Origin: Bacteroidales bacterium
GTDB lineage: Bacteria; Bacteroidota; Bacteroidia; Bacteroidales; UBA1402
Assembly (NCBI GenBank): GCA_003506275.1
Contig: DOBD01000286.1
Location: 1 to 6,835, forward strand
Direction of reading: 5' to 3'
Length of the DNA stretch: 6,835 nucleotides
The position numbers were made by a program, and so were the translations under genes. The notes under the pieces are model-generated. The model did not search any database. It was not told the origin of the DNA and saw nothing but the letters and a program-made list of their open reading frames with translations. Every line of letters starts with the position of its first letter. The first letter of the stretch is position 1. Positions 1 to 6,268 of the stretch are shown here, piece after piece.

Positions 1-1
1 T

Positions 2-3000
2 GAAGCGGGTTTCGTCATTGATAGCGTGCTCTTCAACGGCTTGCCCTGCGTGGTTCAACAAGACAGCCTCTTCAATGCGCCGAAGGTAACCGGTAATGCC
101 ACCCTGTTTGTAAAATTTGCCGCCGCTTCGGAGGTGGGCACGATCTATCGATTTGATGTTGAAACGGGTGCTCATGGCTCTTTGGTGTACAAAAATACCC
201 CGCTGCTTCCCTCAACGGTGGTTTCAATCAAAGCGGGTGAATCTGCCCAATTCACTCTAATCCCCGACAATAGCTACATCCTTGAAAGGCTATTACTCAA
301 CGGCGTGGATGTCACAGCTTCGGTGGTCAACAACACGTTTACGCTTGAACATGTTTCGTCTGATGCCTCTCTGTCAGCCACGTTCAGCATCAACACCGTG
401 GCCACGGTGAACGTGCTTGTTCCCGGCACCTTGTCTGCCTATTTCTTTAAGGAACAGCACAGTGAAATCACCAAACTAGCGATATCAGGCTTTATCACTA
501 CGAGTGATTTCTATTTTATACGGGACAGCCTGAAGAATGTGAGGGAGCTTGATTTGCAACAGGCTGATTTTGAGTTTGAGGGAATAAAAATGATTCCAAA
601 TTATGCTCTCAGCAGCCATTATAAGCTATCAACCATCCTTTTTCCGTCTGATCTTTGTGGTATAGGAGAAAATGCTTTTGGTAACTGTAGCGCTTTAACA
701 ACGATTCACCTTCCAGCTACAATAAACACCATCAGAATGCAAGCATTCAGTGGTTGCGAACAATTAGTTTCACTGCGTATTGATGCTATGGTGCCACCCA
801 CGATTACCAATGGACTGGGCGGTTCCATTACGTTGGTTTTTGTTCCCAACGAAGCGGTGAGTGTCTATAAAAATGCTTCTGGCTGGAATCAATACACCAT
901 ACTGCCTGCTACAGGCACGTCTGTTAGTGTCCATGTGGAAACCGCTGGCACATTGAGTAGTCTTGTTAGCCAACAAGGGGTGGCTTTGACCGATGTCAGC
1001 CGTTTGGTGGTGACTGGTACGTTGAACAGCGAGGATTTCCGGGTGATGAGTAAAACCATGACGCAACTGACCGCTGTTGATATTGCAGGTACAGACGTTG
1101 AAACCATTCCCAACAGCGCCTTTGAAGGCAAAGTCTCCCTGTTGTCGTTCAAGGCACCTTCAGGCATCAAGACCATCGGTGAGAAAGCCTTCTCCGGTTG
1201 CCGCTTGCTGGCGGAAATTCCTTTTGGTGACCAAATTGTCTCCATTGGAAACCGTGCCTTTGAAAACTGTGCATCAATGGCGGGCAGCTTGAAATTCCAA
1301 GCTTCCTTGTCAAGTCTTGGGGAGTATGCCTTTTCGAATTGTGCTCAATTGGATACCATTGATCTAAGCGCTTGCTTAATGCTGAGATCCCTTTCACAAA
1401 GTGTTTTCAGCTATTGCAAGGGGGTTGTTTTTCTGGTCGTACATCCAGAGTTGTATGGCATAGGATACCAGGCTTTTGAGGGCTGTGCTTCACTAAAGAA
1501 CGTTGATTTGTCAAGGTGCAAATCAATGTCAATGGAGTACTTTGCTTTTGGTAATTGCACAACGTTACAATCAATTAGTCTACCAGCAAACATAGGGCAA
1601 ATAAGTAGTGCTGTATTTTCTTCTTGCTCCCAACTGAAGAAAATCCTACTTTATTCCAGGAGCGTTCCTCTGTTACCAGACAATGTTTTTCAAGGTGTGG
1701 ACATTGCTACCTGCGAACTTATTGTTCCAACCGGCTCAGCTAAGAGCTATTCCTTGGCACCCAATTGGTCGTCGTTTGCCATCATTAAAGAGATGGGCGT
1801 GTTGGTCAACATCGGTGCAAATGGCAGGGCAACATTAGGTAGTGAGACCTTGGAAGACGGGCAAGTCGTTTTTCATAACGAAGCCGCGAAGATTTTTCAG
1901 GTGATGCCTGATCCTGGTTATGAAGTGGCCAGCTTTACGGTGAACGGCCAAAATGCAACCCTTGAAGACTACCGGTACCAACTGGCTGCAGGGACGCAAA
2001 GTGCAGCACTGGCTGTCACCTTTAGACTGAAGAAATTCCCCTTACAAGTCACCGTCAAAGGAGAAGGGTCCCTGAAGTATGGTTATACGCTTTATAAAGA
2101 CACTTTTTTTGCACTATCGGCCGATAGTGCTTCGACCCTCGTGTTTTCCGTGCTTCCCTCATCGGGCTATGCCATTGACAGTGTGCGTTTCAATGGTGAG
2201 CCTAGTGTGGCCCAGAAAAGCAATACCTTATATGTAACACCACTGCTTACGGGTCCATCGGAATTAGCGTTGCAGTTTGTTCCAGAAACGACGCTGGGCA
2301 CCTTCCACAAAATGGAGGTGGTAACCGGTAAGAACGGATCGGTGGAATACGTGCATACGCCAATGATGAAAGATACGACGGATGTATTGATACCAAGTGG
2401 AGATGCTGCCGTCTTTACTTACATACCCAATCAAGGGTACATCCTGGATAAGGTCAGCTACAATGGGGCGAATGTCACGGCGGCTGTTGTTGACAACCAG
2501 TTTGTCCTTTCCTCAGTGACTGCAGCTGGAAGAATCGCTGTAACGTTTAAAGTGAACCCACTCTTGAGCCTTGAGGTCAAAACGCCGGGTACGTTGTCCC
2601 AACGTATCACTGCAGACCAAAAAATGGGCGTGAACAATCTGACGCTGACGGGCAATATCGACATGAACGACTTTTACTATATGAGAGACAGCATGGAAGC
2701 TTTATCAGTCGTGGATCTACGTCAAGTTACCGTGGGCCATCAGATGGGATCCCAGTTTTATGCTACATATGAAATACCAAACCAGGCATTTAGTAAGGAT
2801 TGGAGCAACGGGAAGAAAACGCTGACCGAAATCTTCCTGCCGTTGAACACGCGCTATATACGTGATGCTGCCTTCGTCAATTGTACCAACCTGCAAGAGG
2901 CTCATATTGACGATTGCACAATGTTGGAATCAATTGATTACAGTGCCTTCAATAACACGTCGCTAAGGAATGTGTCGTTCCCAGCGACGCTGAAAAGTAT

Positions 3001-5365
3001 GAATAGCAGTGCTTTTAACAACTGTTTGAGCCTTGAATCGGTTGATCTTTCAAAAACGGGGCTGACTATAATTCCAGAGAATTGCTTTTCAAGTTGTGGT
3101 CGCTTGTCGGATGTTAAGCTTCCTCCAAACGTCATGACCATTAGTGGTTGGGCGTTTTCGGGTTGTTCAGCCCTTACTAACATCGATTTGTCTTCCGCTT
3201 CAAAGCTAGTGGCCATCAATCAATCGGCCTTCAGTAATGCCAACATGTCATCCATCACGTTTCCAGCCACGCTTAAAACGATAGGCGAGGGCGCTTTCCA
3301 GTATTGTTATGCGCTTAAGACGGTTAATATGTCTGCTTGTACGGGTTTACTGAATATTAATGCTTCAACCTTTCAGTATTCAGCTATTACCAGCCTTACG
3401 CTCCCAGCCAACCTCCTTTCAATCGGAATGAGTGCCTTTGAGGGTTGCAACATCATTGGAACAGTGACGATACCGGCCACCGTGACAGCCATTGGAAACA
3501 ATGCGTTCATCAATAATTCCAAGTTGACGTTCTGCAAAACGGATGCCACCACGCCACCAGTATTGGGCACGATGGTATTCCCCTCCACCATGGTTGCCGT
3601 TTTTGTACAGGAGCAATGCATCGCTGCGTATGAGGCGGCTCCTGGATGGGAAGACTACGACATCATTGGTGGGGAACGCACTGTGACCGTGCATGTGTCC
3701 AAACCGGGAACCTTGGCTACATCCATCATGGAGCAGACAGGGACACCTCCCCGCCTGGTTACAACGATGGTGGTAACAGGTGATTTGAACGCCGTGGATT
3801 TTGAAAACATGCGCACCAACATGCCGCTGTTGCATACCTTGGATGTGTCAGGGACTGATGTTATGATCATTCCCGAAGGTGCATTCAAGAATAAAACCAT
3901 TCTGATGACGTTTAAGGCGCCTGAATTCTTGGTAGAAATCAAACCCAACGCCTTTGAGAATTGCTCCAATTTGAAAGATACACTGATACTACCTGATGGG
4001 GTCATTACCATAGGAAGCAGTGCTTTTATCAATTGCAATTCACTGACCGGCATCAAATTGCCTAAACGGTTGATGACCATTGGCGGCCGTGCGTTTGAAG
4101 GTTGCAACGCCATCAACCAGCCGTTGATATTTTCGACGAAAATCAACAGTATCGGTTACCAAGCCTTTGCGGGGTGTTCGATGCTGAGGGATACCTTGAG
4201 GCTGCCTTATTCCTTGGAAACGTTGGGTGAAAGCGCCTTTGCCAATTGCAGCAGCCTGGCTGTTGTTGATTTGTCAGAGTGTACAACCATAAAAGCCTTA
4301 CCACGTTCGGTGTTCAGTGGTTGTACTTCCTTGTGGAAGGTCGTGTTGCCCAACACGATGACCGATTTGTCTGAGTCTGTCTTTTCAGGTTGCAGCCGTT
4401 TGACCACCCTGAATTTCCCAACCAACCTGGTGACCATTGGCAACAATGCGTTTGAAGGTTGTTCCTCCCTGGTTGGTATAGACTTGTCAAAGTGTGTGTT
4501 GTTAAATTCGGTGGGTTCGGGCGCTTTTCAGTCCTGTTTGGGCTTGAAAACGGTGAACCTCTCACCGGTATTAATGTCCATCGGGTCCATGGCGTTCGGC
4601 TATAACACAGCCCTGATTAACATCAGTGCCTTGAACGAGACTCCGGCAAACCTGGGTGACGATGTGTTCTATAAAGTTAAAACGAAGCGATGTGTTTTGT
4701 CCATCCCGAAAGCATCGTACAATGACTATTTGAATGCTTCGCAATGGGGTTCTTTTGTTCAGATGAGCAATTTGATTGATGTGGTGGCCTCAACCGGTGG
4801 CACAGTCGCGTTCACCAGTGTGGACACAGCCCAGGTCAATCCTGTCAGTAATGCGCCCATGAGGGTGCAGCGGATTACCTCAAGCCCAGTGCATACGAAT
4901 GATCCCTCCGCTGCCTTGGTTGCAAATGGAGCCAGGATTTGTGTGCTTGATAACCAGGCTATCAAATTCTACATCACACCCGACGAGGGCACCTACATTG
5001 AACGGGTACGTTACAACGGCGTGGATGTCACCGACCAGGTGGTGAATGGTATTTTCTCATCGCCCTCTGTCAGCGCTTCGATGGGGTCCATTGAAATTCT
5101 GTTCCATAATGGCATCATTGGCCTTGAACAAACCAGGGAAGCCGCGTCGCAGGTCACCCGTGTGTATGTTCGTGATGGCATCATTCATGTATCCAATGAA
5201 GAGGCAATGCAGCAGGTGGCTGTTTACGATTTGAAGGGCACCTTGTTTTTTAAGTCGAACACGCCGGACAGGCAGTATCAGTGTGCAAACTTATCAAGCG
5301 GGTTGTACATTGTACGGGTTCTTCTTCATTCGGGGAAGGTGGAAAATGTGAAGGTTCGTTTGTAG
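2..5365 (+). CDS. Giant BspA-like leucine-rich-repeat protein with T9SS C-terminal sorting domain (5' end outside window)
   Basis: The frame is open from base 2 with no upstream stop, and the text before the first candidate start (a GTG at 26) already reads as domain sequence. The true start and signal peptide therefore lie to the left, and 1787 residues are visible. It is built of about 35 LRR_5/BspA-type repeats (pattern AFxxCxxLxxIxLPxxLxxIG, as in AFEGCSSLVGIDLS), arranged in four solenoids and separated by beta-rich divergent InlB-type B-repeats (such as ILERLLLNGVDVTASVV). The last ~67 residues form a type IX secretion sorting domain (VAVYDLKGTLFF, then LSSGLYIVRV). Proteins of this type are exported by Sec, moved across the outer membrane by T9SS, and kept on the surface or released; BspA relatives are adhesins or binding proteins. 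The ligand here is unknown. The gene ends in tandem in-frame stops, TAG TAA (5363-5368). Confidence is high for family and export route, low for role. Confidence 0.93.
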   Translation, partial: EAGFVIDSVLFNGLPCVVQQDSLFNAPKVTGNATLFVKFAAASEVGTIYRFDVETGAHGSLVYKNTPLLPSTVVSIKAGESAQFTLIPDNSYILERLLLNGVDVTASVVNNTFTLEHVSSDASLSATFSINTVATVNVLVPGTLSAYFFKEQHSEITKLAISGFITTSDFYFIRDSLKNVRELDLQQADFEFEGIKMIPNYALSSHYKLSTILFPSDLCGIGENAFGNCSALTTIHLPATINTIRMQAFSGCEQLVSLRIDAMVPPTITNGLGGSITLVFVPNEAVSVYKNASGWNQYTILPATGTSVSVHVETAGTLSSLVSQQGVALTDVSRLVVTGTLNSEDFRVMSKTMTQLTAVDIAGTDVETIPNSAFEGKVSLLSFKAPSGIKTIGEKAFSGCRLLAEIPFGDQIVSIGNRAFENCASMAGSLKFQASLSSLGEYAFSNCAQLDTIDLSACLMLRSLSQSVFSYCKGVVFLVVHPELYGIGYQAFEGCASLKNVDLSRCKSMSMEYFAFGNCTTLQSISLPANIGQISSAVFSSCSQLKKILLYSRSVPLLPDNVFQGVDIATCELIVPTGSAKSYSLAPNWSSFAIIKEMGVLVNIGANGRATLGSETLEDGQVVFHNEAAKIFQVMPDPGYEVASFTVNGQNATLEDYRYQLAAGTQSAALAVTFRLKKFPLQVTVKGEGSLKYGYTLYKDTFFALSADSASTLVFSVLPSSGYAIDSVRFNGEPSVAQKSNTLYVTPLLTGPSELALQFVPETTLGTFHKMEVVTGKNGSVEYVHTPMMKDTTDVLIPSGDAAVFTYIPNQGYILDKVSYNGANVTAAVVDNQFVLSSVTAAGRIAVTFKVNPLLSLEVKTPGTLSQRITADQKMGVNNLTLTGNIDMNDFYYMRDSMEALSVVDLRQVTVGHQMGSQFYATYEIPNQAFSKDWSNGKKTLTEIFLPLNTRYIRDAAFVNCTNLQEAHIDDCTMLESIDYSAFNNTSLRNVSFPATLKSMNSSAFNNCLSLESVDLSKTGLTIIPENCFSSCGRLSDVKLPPNVMTISGWAFSGCSALTNIDLSSASKLVAINQSAFSNANMSSITFPATLKTIGEGAFQYCYALKTVNMSACTGLLNINASTFQYSAITSLTLPANLLSIGMSAFEGCNIIGTVTIPATVTAIGNNAFINNSKLTFCKTDATTPPVLGTMVFPSTMVAVFVQEQCIAAYEAAPGWEDYDIIGGERTVTVHVSKPGTLATSIMEQTGTPPRLVTTMVVTGDLNAVDFENMRTNMPLLHTLDVSGTDVMIIPEGAFKNKTILMTFKAPEFLVEIKPNAFENCSNLKDTLILPDGVITIGSSAFINCNSLTGIKLPKRLMTIGGRAFEGCNAINQPLIFSTKINSIGYQAFAGCSMLRDTLRLPYSLETLGESAFANCSSLAVVDLSECTTIKALPRSVFSGCTSLWKVVLPNTMTDLSESVFSGCSRLTTLNFPTNLVTIGNNAFEGCSSLVGIDLSKCVLLNSVGSGAFQSCLGLKTVNLSPVLMSIGSMAFGYNTALINISALNETPANLGDDVFYKVKTKRCVLSIPKASYNDYLNASQWGSFVQMSNLIDVVASTGGTVAFTSVDTAQVNPVSNAPMRVQRITSSPVHTNDPSAALVANGARICVLDNQAIKFYITPDEGTYIERVRYNGVDVTDQVVNGIFSSPSVSASMGSIEILFHNGIIGLEQTREAASQVTRVYVRDGIIHVSNEEAMQQVAVYDLKGTLFFKSNTPDRQYQCANLSSGLYIVRVLLHSGKVENVKVRL
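404..904 (+). repeat. LRR solenoid A1 (cap, about 3 LRRs, closing motif)
   Basis: An N-terminal cap with PGTLSAYF and SDFYFIRDSLKNVRELDL leads into a short run of about three BspA-type LRRs, including IGENAFGNCSALTTIHLP and MQAFSGCEQLVSL. It closes with the motif VPNEAVSVYKNASGWNQY (842-895), the VPxxxxxxYxxxxxW signature often seen after BspA LRR blocks. This is the smallest of the four solenoids. Its DNA is A+T-rich (about 40% G+C over 541-720 by hand count). Confidence 0.8.
920..1787 (+). repeat. LRR solenoid B1 (cap, about 9 LRRs, closing motif)
   Basis: The cap reads AGTLSSLV and EDFRVMSKTMTQLTAVDI, followed by about nine LRRs with landmarks AFEG, AFSGC, AFENC, AFSNC, VFSYC, AFEGC, AFGNC, VFSSC and VFQG. 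The closing motif VPTGSAKSYSLAPNWSSF starts at 1724. The repeat run changes composition part way: about 50% G+C over 1141-1320 but about 39% over 1501-1680 (hand counts). Confidence 0.8.
2111..2130. repeat. Perfect 20-bp palindrome preceded by a T7 run, inside the LRR gene
   Basis: The half-site GCACTATCGG is followed directly, with no spacer, by its exact reverse complement; the match stops at both flanks. Seven T (2104-2110) precede it on the + strand. It lies in the second B-repeat-like domain of super-module 1 and encodes ALSADSA. It does not look like an intrinsic terminator: on the + strand the T run is on the wrong side, and on the - strand the palindrome is followed by A, not T. Its function, if any, is unknown. 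Confidence 0.9.
2564..3667 (+). repeat. LRR solenoid A2 (cap, about 11 LRRs, closing motif)
   Basis: The cap has PGTLSQRI and NDFYYMRDSMEALSVVDLR, then about eleven LRRs with landmarks AFSKD, AFVNC, AFNNT, AFNNC, CFSSC, AFSGC, AFSNA, AFQYC, TFQYS, AFEGC and AFINN. The closing motif VQEQCIAAYEAAPGWEDY starts at 3605. It is the counterpart of A1 but more than twice as long. Several repeats alternate full-length and short forms, for example the ones with AFSNA and TFQYS lack the usual Cys. Confidence 0.8.
3680..4763 (+). repeat. LRR solenoid B2 (cap, about 12 LRRs, closing motif)
   Basis: The cap has PGTLATSI and VDFENMRTNMPLLHTLDVS, then about twelve LRRs with landmarks AFKNK, AFENC, AFINC, AFEGC, AFAGC, AFANC, VFSGC (twice), AFEGC, AFQSC, AFGYN and VFYKV. 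The closing motif IPKASYNDYLNASQWGSF begins at 4703. This is the most regular of the four solenoids. Short identical DNA words recur between repeats, such as TGCGTTTGAAGGTTG in the repeats near 4090 and 4447. Confidence 0.8.
4772..5110 (+). repeat. Terminal divergent InlB-type B-repeat with enlarged loop
   Basis: The domain starts IDVVASTGGTVAFTS, equivalent to VLVNIGANGRATLG at 1799, and ends with YIERVRYNGVDVTDQVVNG and SIEILF. Between the two conserved halves lies an extra stretch of roughly 35 residues rich in Val, Ser, Pro and Asn (about 4820-4950) that the other B-repeats lack. The NGVDVT core shares an identical 18-bp DNA word with the B-repeat at 298-315 (second copy 5014-5031). B-repeats of this group are beta-grasp-like spacers in surface proteins. 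Confidence 0.65.
5162..5362 (+). other. T9SS C-terminal sorting domain (CTD)
   Basis: The last ~67 residues have the form of the Por/type IX secretion C-terminal domain: an opening strand (VYVRDGIIHVSN), the VAVYDLKGTLFF strand pair with the typical YDLKG turn, then LSSGLYIVRVLLHSGKV and a closing VKVRL. In Bacteroidota such domains are recognised by the T9SS translocon and usually removed by the sortase-like protease PorU, with the protein joined to anionic lipopolysaccharide or released. The domain implies that the host genome carries T9SS genes, although none is in this window. Confidence 0.85.
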
Positions 5366-5392
5366 TAAATAAGGGTTAAATCTGTTTCGTAT
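5366..5392 (+). other. Short A+T-rich intergenic gap without Shine-Dalgarno
   Basis: Only 27 bp separate the LRR gene from the DUF4349 gene. No purine-rich ribosome-binding motif lies at the usual distance from the ATG; the only AAGGG (5371-5375) is 17 bases upstream, too far. Many Bacteroidota genes start this way, relying on an A-rich, unstructured start region, and here the start reads ATATGAAAATAAAA. The first codon after the LRR stop is another stop (TAA, 5366-5368), in the same frame as the next gene, so the downstream protein cannot start further upstream. No terminator hairpin fits, so co-transcription is plausible. Confidence 0.55.
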
Positions 5393-6268
5393 ATGAAAAT
5401 AAAACTATTGATTATTAGCGTGTTGGTGGTGCTTTGCGCTGCCTGTGGTTCCAAGCAATCGGAGGGTTTGACCGAAGCGCATTCAGTGAGCGCGAAGGCT
5501 GAAATGTCTATGGCCGATGGGGCTGAAATGAGGCAGGAGAACGGTGCGCAACCATCGAGGGAGGCCGGCGGGTCGTCTGTTGCGGTGATTCCGGATGCGG
5601 TCAACAAGAAGCTCATCAAGGATGGCAACATGCGGATCAAAACAAACGACATTGAAGCCAGTAAGAAACAACTGGATGGGCTGTTGAAAGAGTTCCAGGG
5701 GTATTTTGAGAGCGAAAACCTGGAGAACGATGACCAGTCGACCCGTTACAACCTGAGGGTGCGGTTGCCAGCTCAGCGGTTTGAGGGCTTTATTGTGGCG
5801 CTGGAAACGGGTGACGATGAGGTCGAGTCCAAGTACGTACAAACCAGGGATGTCACGGAAGAATACATCGATGTGGTCACGCGTCTGAAGAATGAGCGGG
5901 CTTACATGGTGCGTTACCAGGCGCTCCTGGCCAAGGCGTCTACCGTCAAGGATATCTTGTCGATTGAAGAAAGCATTCGGAAGCTGCAGGAAGAGATTGA
6001 AAGCCGGGAGGGCCGTCTCAAGTACCTGAATGACCAGATTGCTTTCAGCACCCTGAACATTGAGCTATACAAGGAAAAACCCTATAAGTACGCGTCCAGG
6101 CAAAAGGATCCGTTTGGGGAACGGGTGAAACAATCGTTGAGCAACGGGTGGTCGTTTATCGTCGGTCTGGCCTTGCTGCTGGTTGCGATGTGGCCGTTGT
6201 GGCTGATTGGAGCCGGTGTGGTAGTCCTCGTTCGGCGGGTTAGAAAGCGGCAGAAGGAGAAACTGTAA
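5393..6268 (+). CDS. DUF4349 domain-containing lipoprotein with C-terminal membrane helix
   Basis: The 291-residue protein is complete. It starts with a lipoprotein signal (basic MKIK, hydrophobic core, lipobox LCAAC with the acylated Cys at residue 18). A low-complexity linker (about 20-70) follows. The DUF4349 domain (about 72-228) starts KLIKDGNMRIKTNDIE and includes YNLRVRLPAQRFEGFI and a heptad-rich coiled coil at about 163-215 (IEESIRKLQEEIESREGRLK). A transmembrane helix (about 254-280) and a basic tail (RRVRKRQKEK) end the protein, which is the usual architecture of the family. DUF4349 proteins are envelope proteins of unknown biochemical function. No acidic surface-export signal follows the Cys. 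The ATG is the first start after an in-frame stop. Codons are richer in G+C than in the LRR gene, and the end overlaps the convergent nuclease gene by 29 bp. Confidence 0.92.
   Translation: MKIKLLIISVLVVLCAACGSKQSEGLTEAHSVSAKAEMSMADGAEMRQENGAQPSREAGGSSVAVIPDAVNKKLIKDGNMRIKTNDIEASKKQLDGLLKEFQGYFESENLENDDQSTRYNLRVRLPAQRFEGFIVALETGDDEVESKYVQTRDVTEEYIDVVTRLKNERAYMVRYQALLAKASTVKDILSIEESIRKLQEEIESREGRLKYLNDQIAFSTLNIELYKEKPYKYASRQKDPFGERVKQSLSNGWSFIVGLALLLVAMWPLWLIGAGVVVLVRRVRKRQKEKL
6240..6268. other. 29-bp tail-to-tail overlap of convergent genes
   Basis: The last ten codons of the DUF4349 gene, with its TAA at 6266-6268, share 29 bp with the end of the nuclease gene on the other strand, whose TAA is at 6242-6240. 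Both frames end in well-formed C-termini: a basic tail after the membrane helix on +, and the residues after GYLWYVDNE on -. There is no room for a separate terminator, and I see no hairpin with a T run up to about 6330, so transcripts probably run into each other. Confidence 0.85.

Larger units (their letters stand above)
137..2296 (+). repeat. Super-module 1 of the LRR protein (720 residues)
   Basis: This is the first complete copy of a long internal repeat. It begins GTIYRFDVETGAHGSLVY and contains, in order, a B-repeat (143-400), solenoid A (404-904), solenoid B (920-1787) and two B-repeat-like domains (1799-2038 and 2039-2287). The next copy begins at 2297 with GTFHKMEVVTGKNGSVEY, exactly 720 codons later, and keeps the same domain order. 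The copies are related at protein level but clearly diverged at DNA level, so the duplication is old or the repeats have since been reshuffled. The boundaries are my own, set by aligning the two copies by eye. Confidence 0.8.
2297..5110 (+). repeat. Super-module 2 of the LRR protein (longer copy)
   Basis: This second copy has a B-repeat (2303-2560), solenoid A (2564-3667), solenoid B (3680-4763) and one terminal B-repeat (about 4772-5110). From its start to the closing WGSF motif at 4745 it spans 816 codons, against 543 for the same interval in copy 1 (137 to WSSF at 1766). The difference is mainly extra LRRs: solenoid A has about 11 instead of 3, and solenoid B about 12 instead of 9. After the closing motif it has one B-repeat where copy 1 has two, and then runs into the secretion domain. 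Confidence 0.78.

Noticed and set aside
26..28. GTG as the start codon of the LRR gene
   Set aside because: The frame is open to the window edge and the residues before it (EAGFVIDS) match the same domain position in super-module 1, so the GTG is internal.
2104..2130. Intrinsic terminator formed by the palindrome and T run
   Set aside because: The T run precedes the palindrome on the + strand, and on the - strand the palindrome is followed by A residues; neither orientation gives a hairpin followed by U.
3419..4146. Long open frames on the - strand within the LRR gene (also at 770-1397 and 4207-4565)
   Set aside because: They lie opposite clear LRR coding sequence, show no family features, and their repetitive content mirrors the repeats on the + strand.
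404..4763. CRISPR-like or direct DNA repeat array
   Set aside because: The regular spacing comes from protein-level LRRs with degenerate DNA; exact shared words are mostly under 20 bp and there are no unique spacers.
5359..5384. Bacteroidota-type promoter for the DUF4349 gene (TTTG at 5359-5362 and TAAATCTG at 5377-5384, near the TAnnTTTG consensus)
   Set aside because: The gap between the two elements is only 14 bp, shorter than usual, the -7 box has a mismatch, and the start would be nearly leaderless; not enough to call.
5483..5842. Open frame on the - strand inside the DUF4349 gene
   Set aside because: The + strand frame has a lipobox, family domain and membrane helix; the opposite frame has no recognisable domain.
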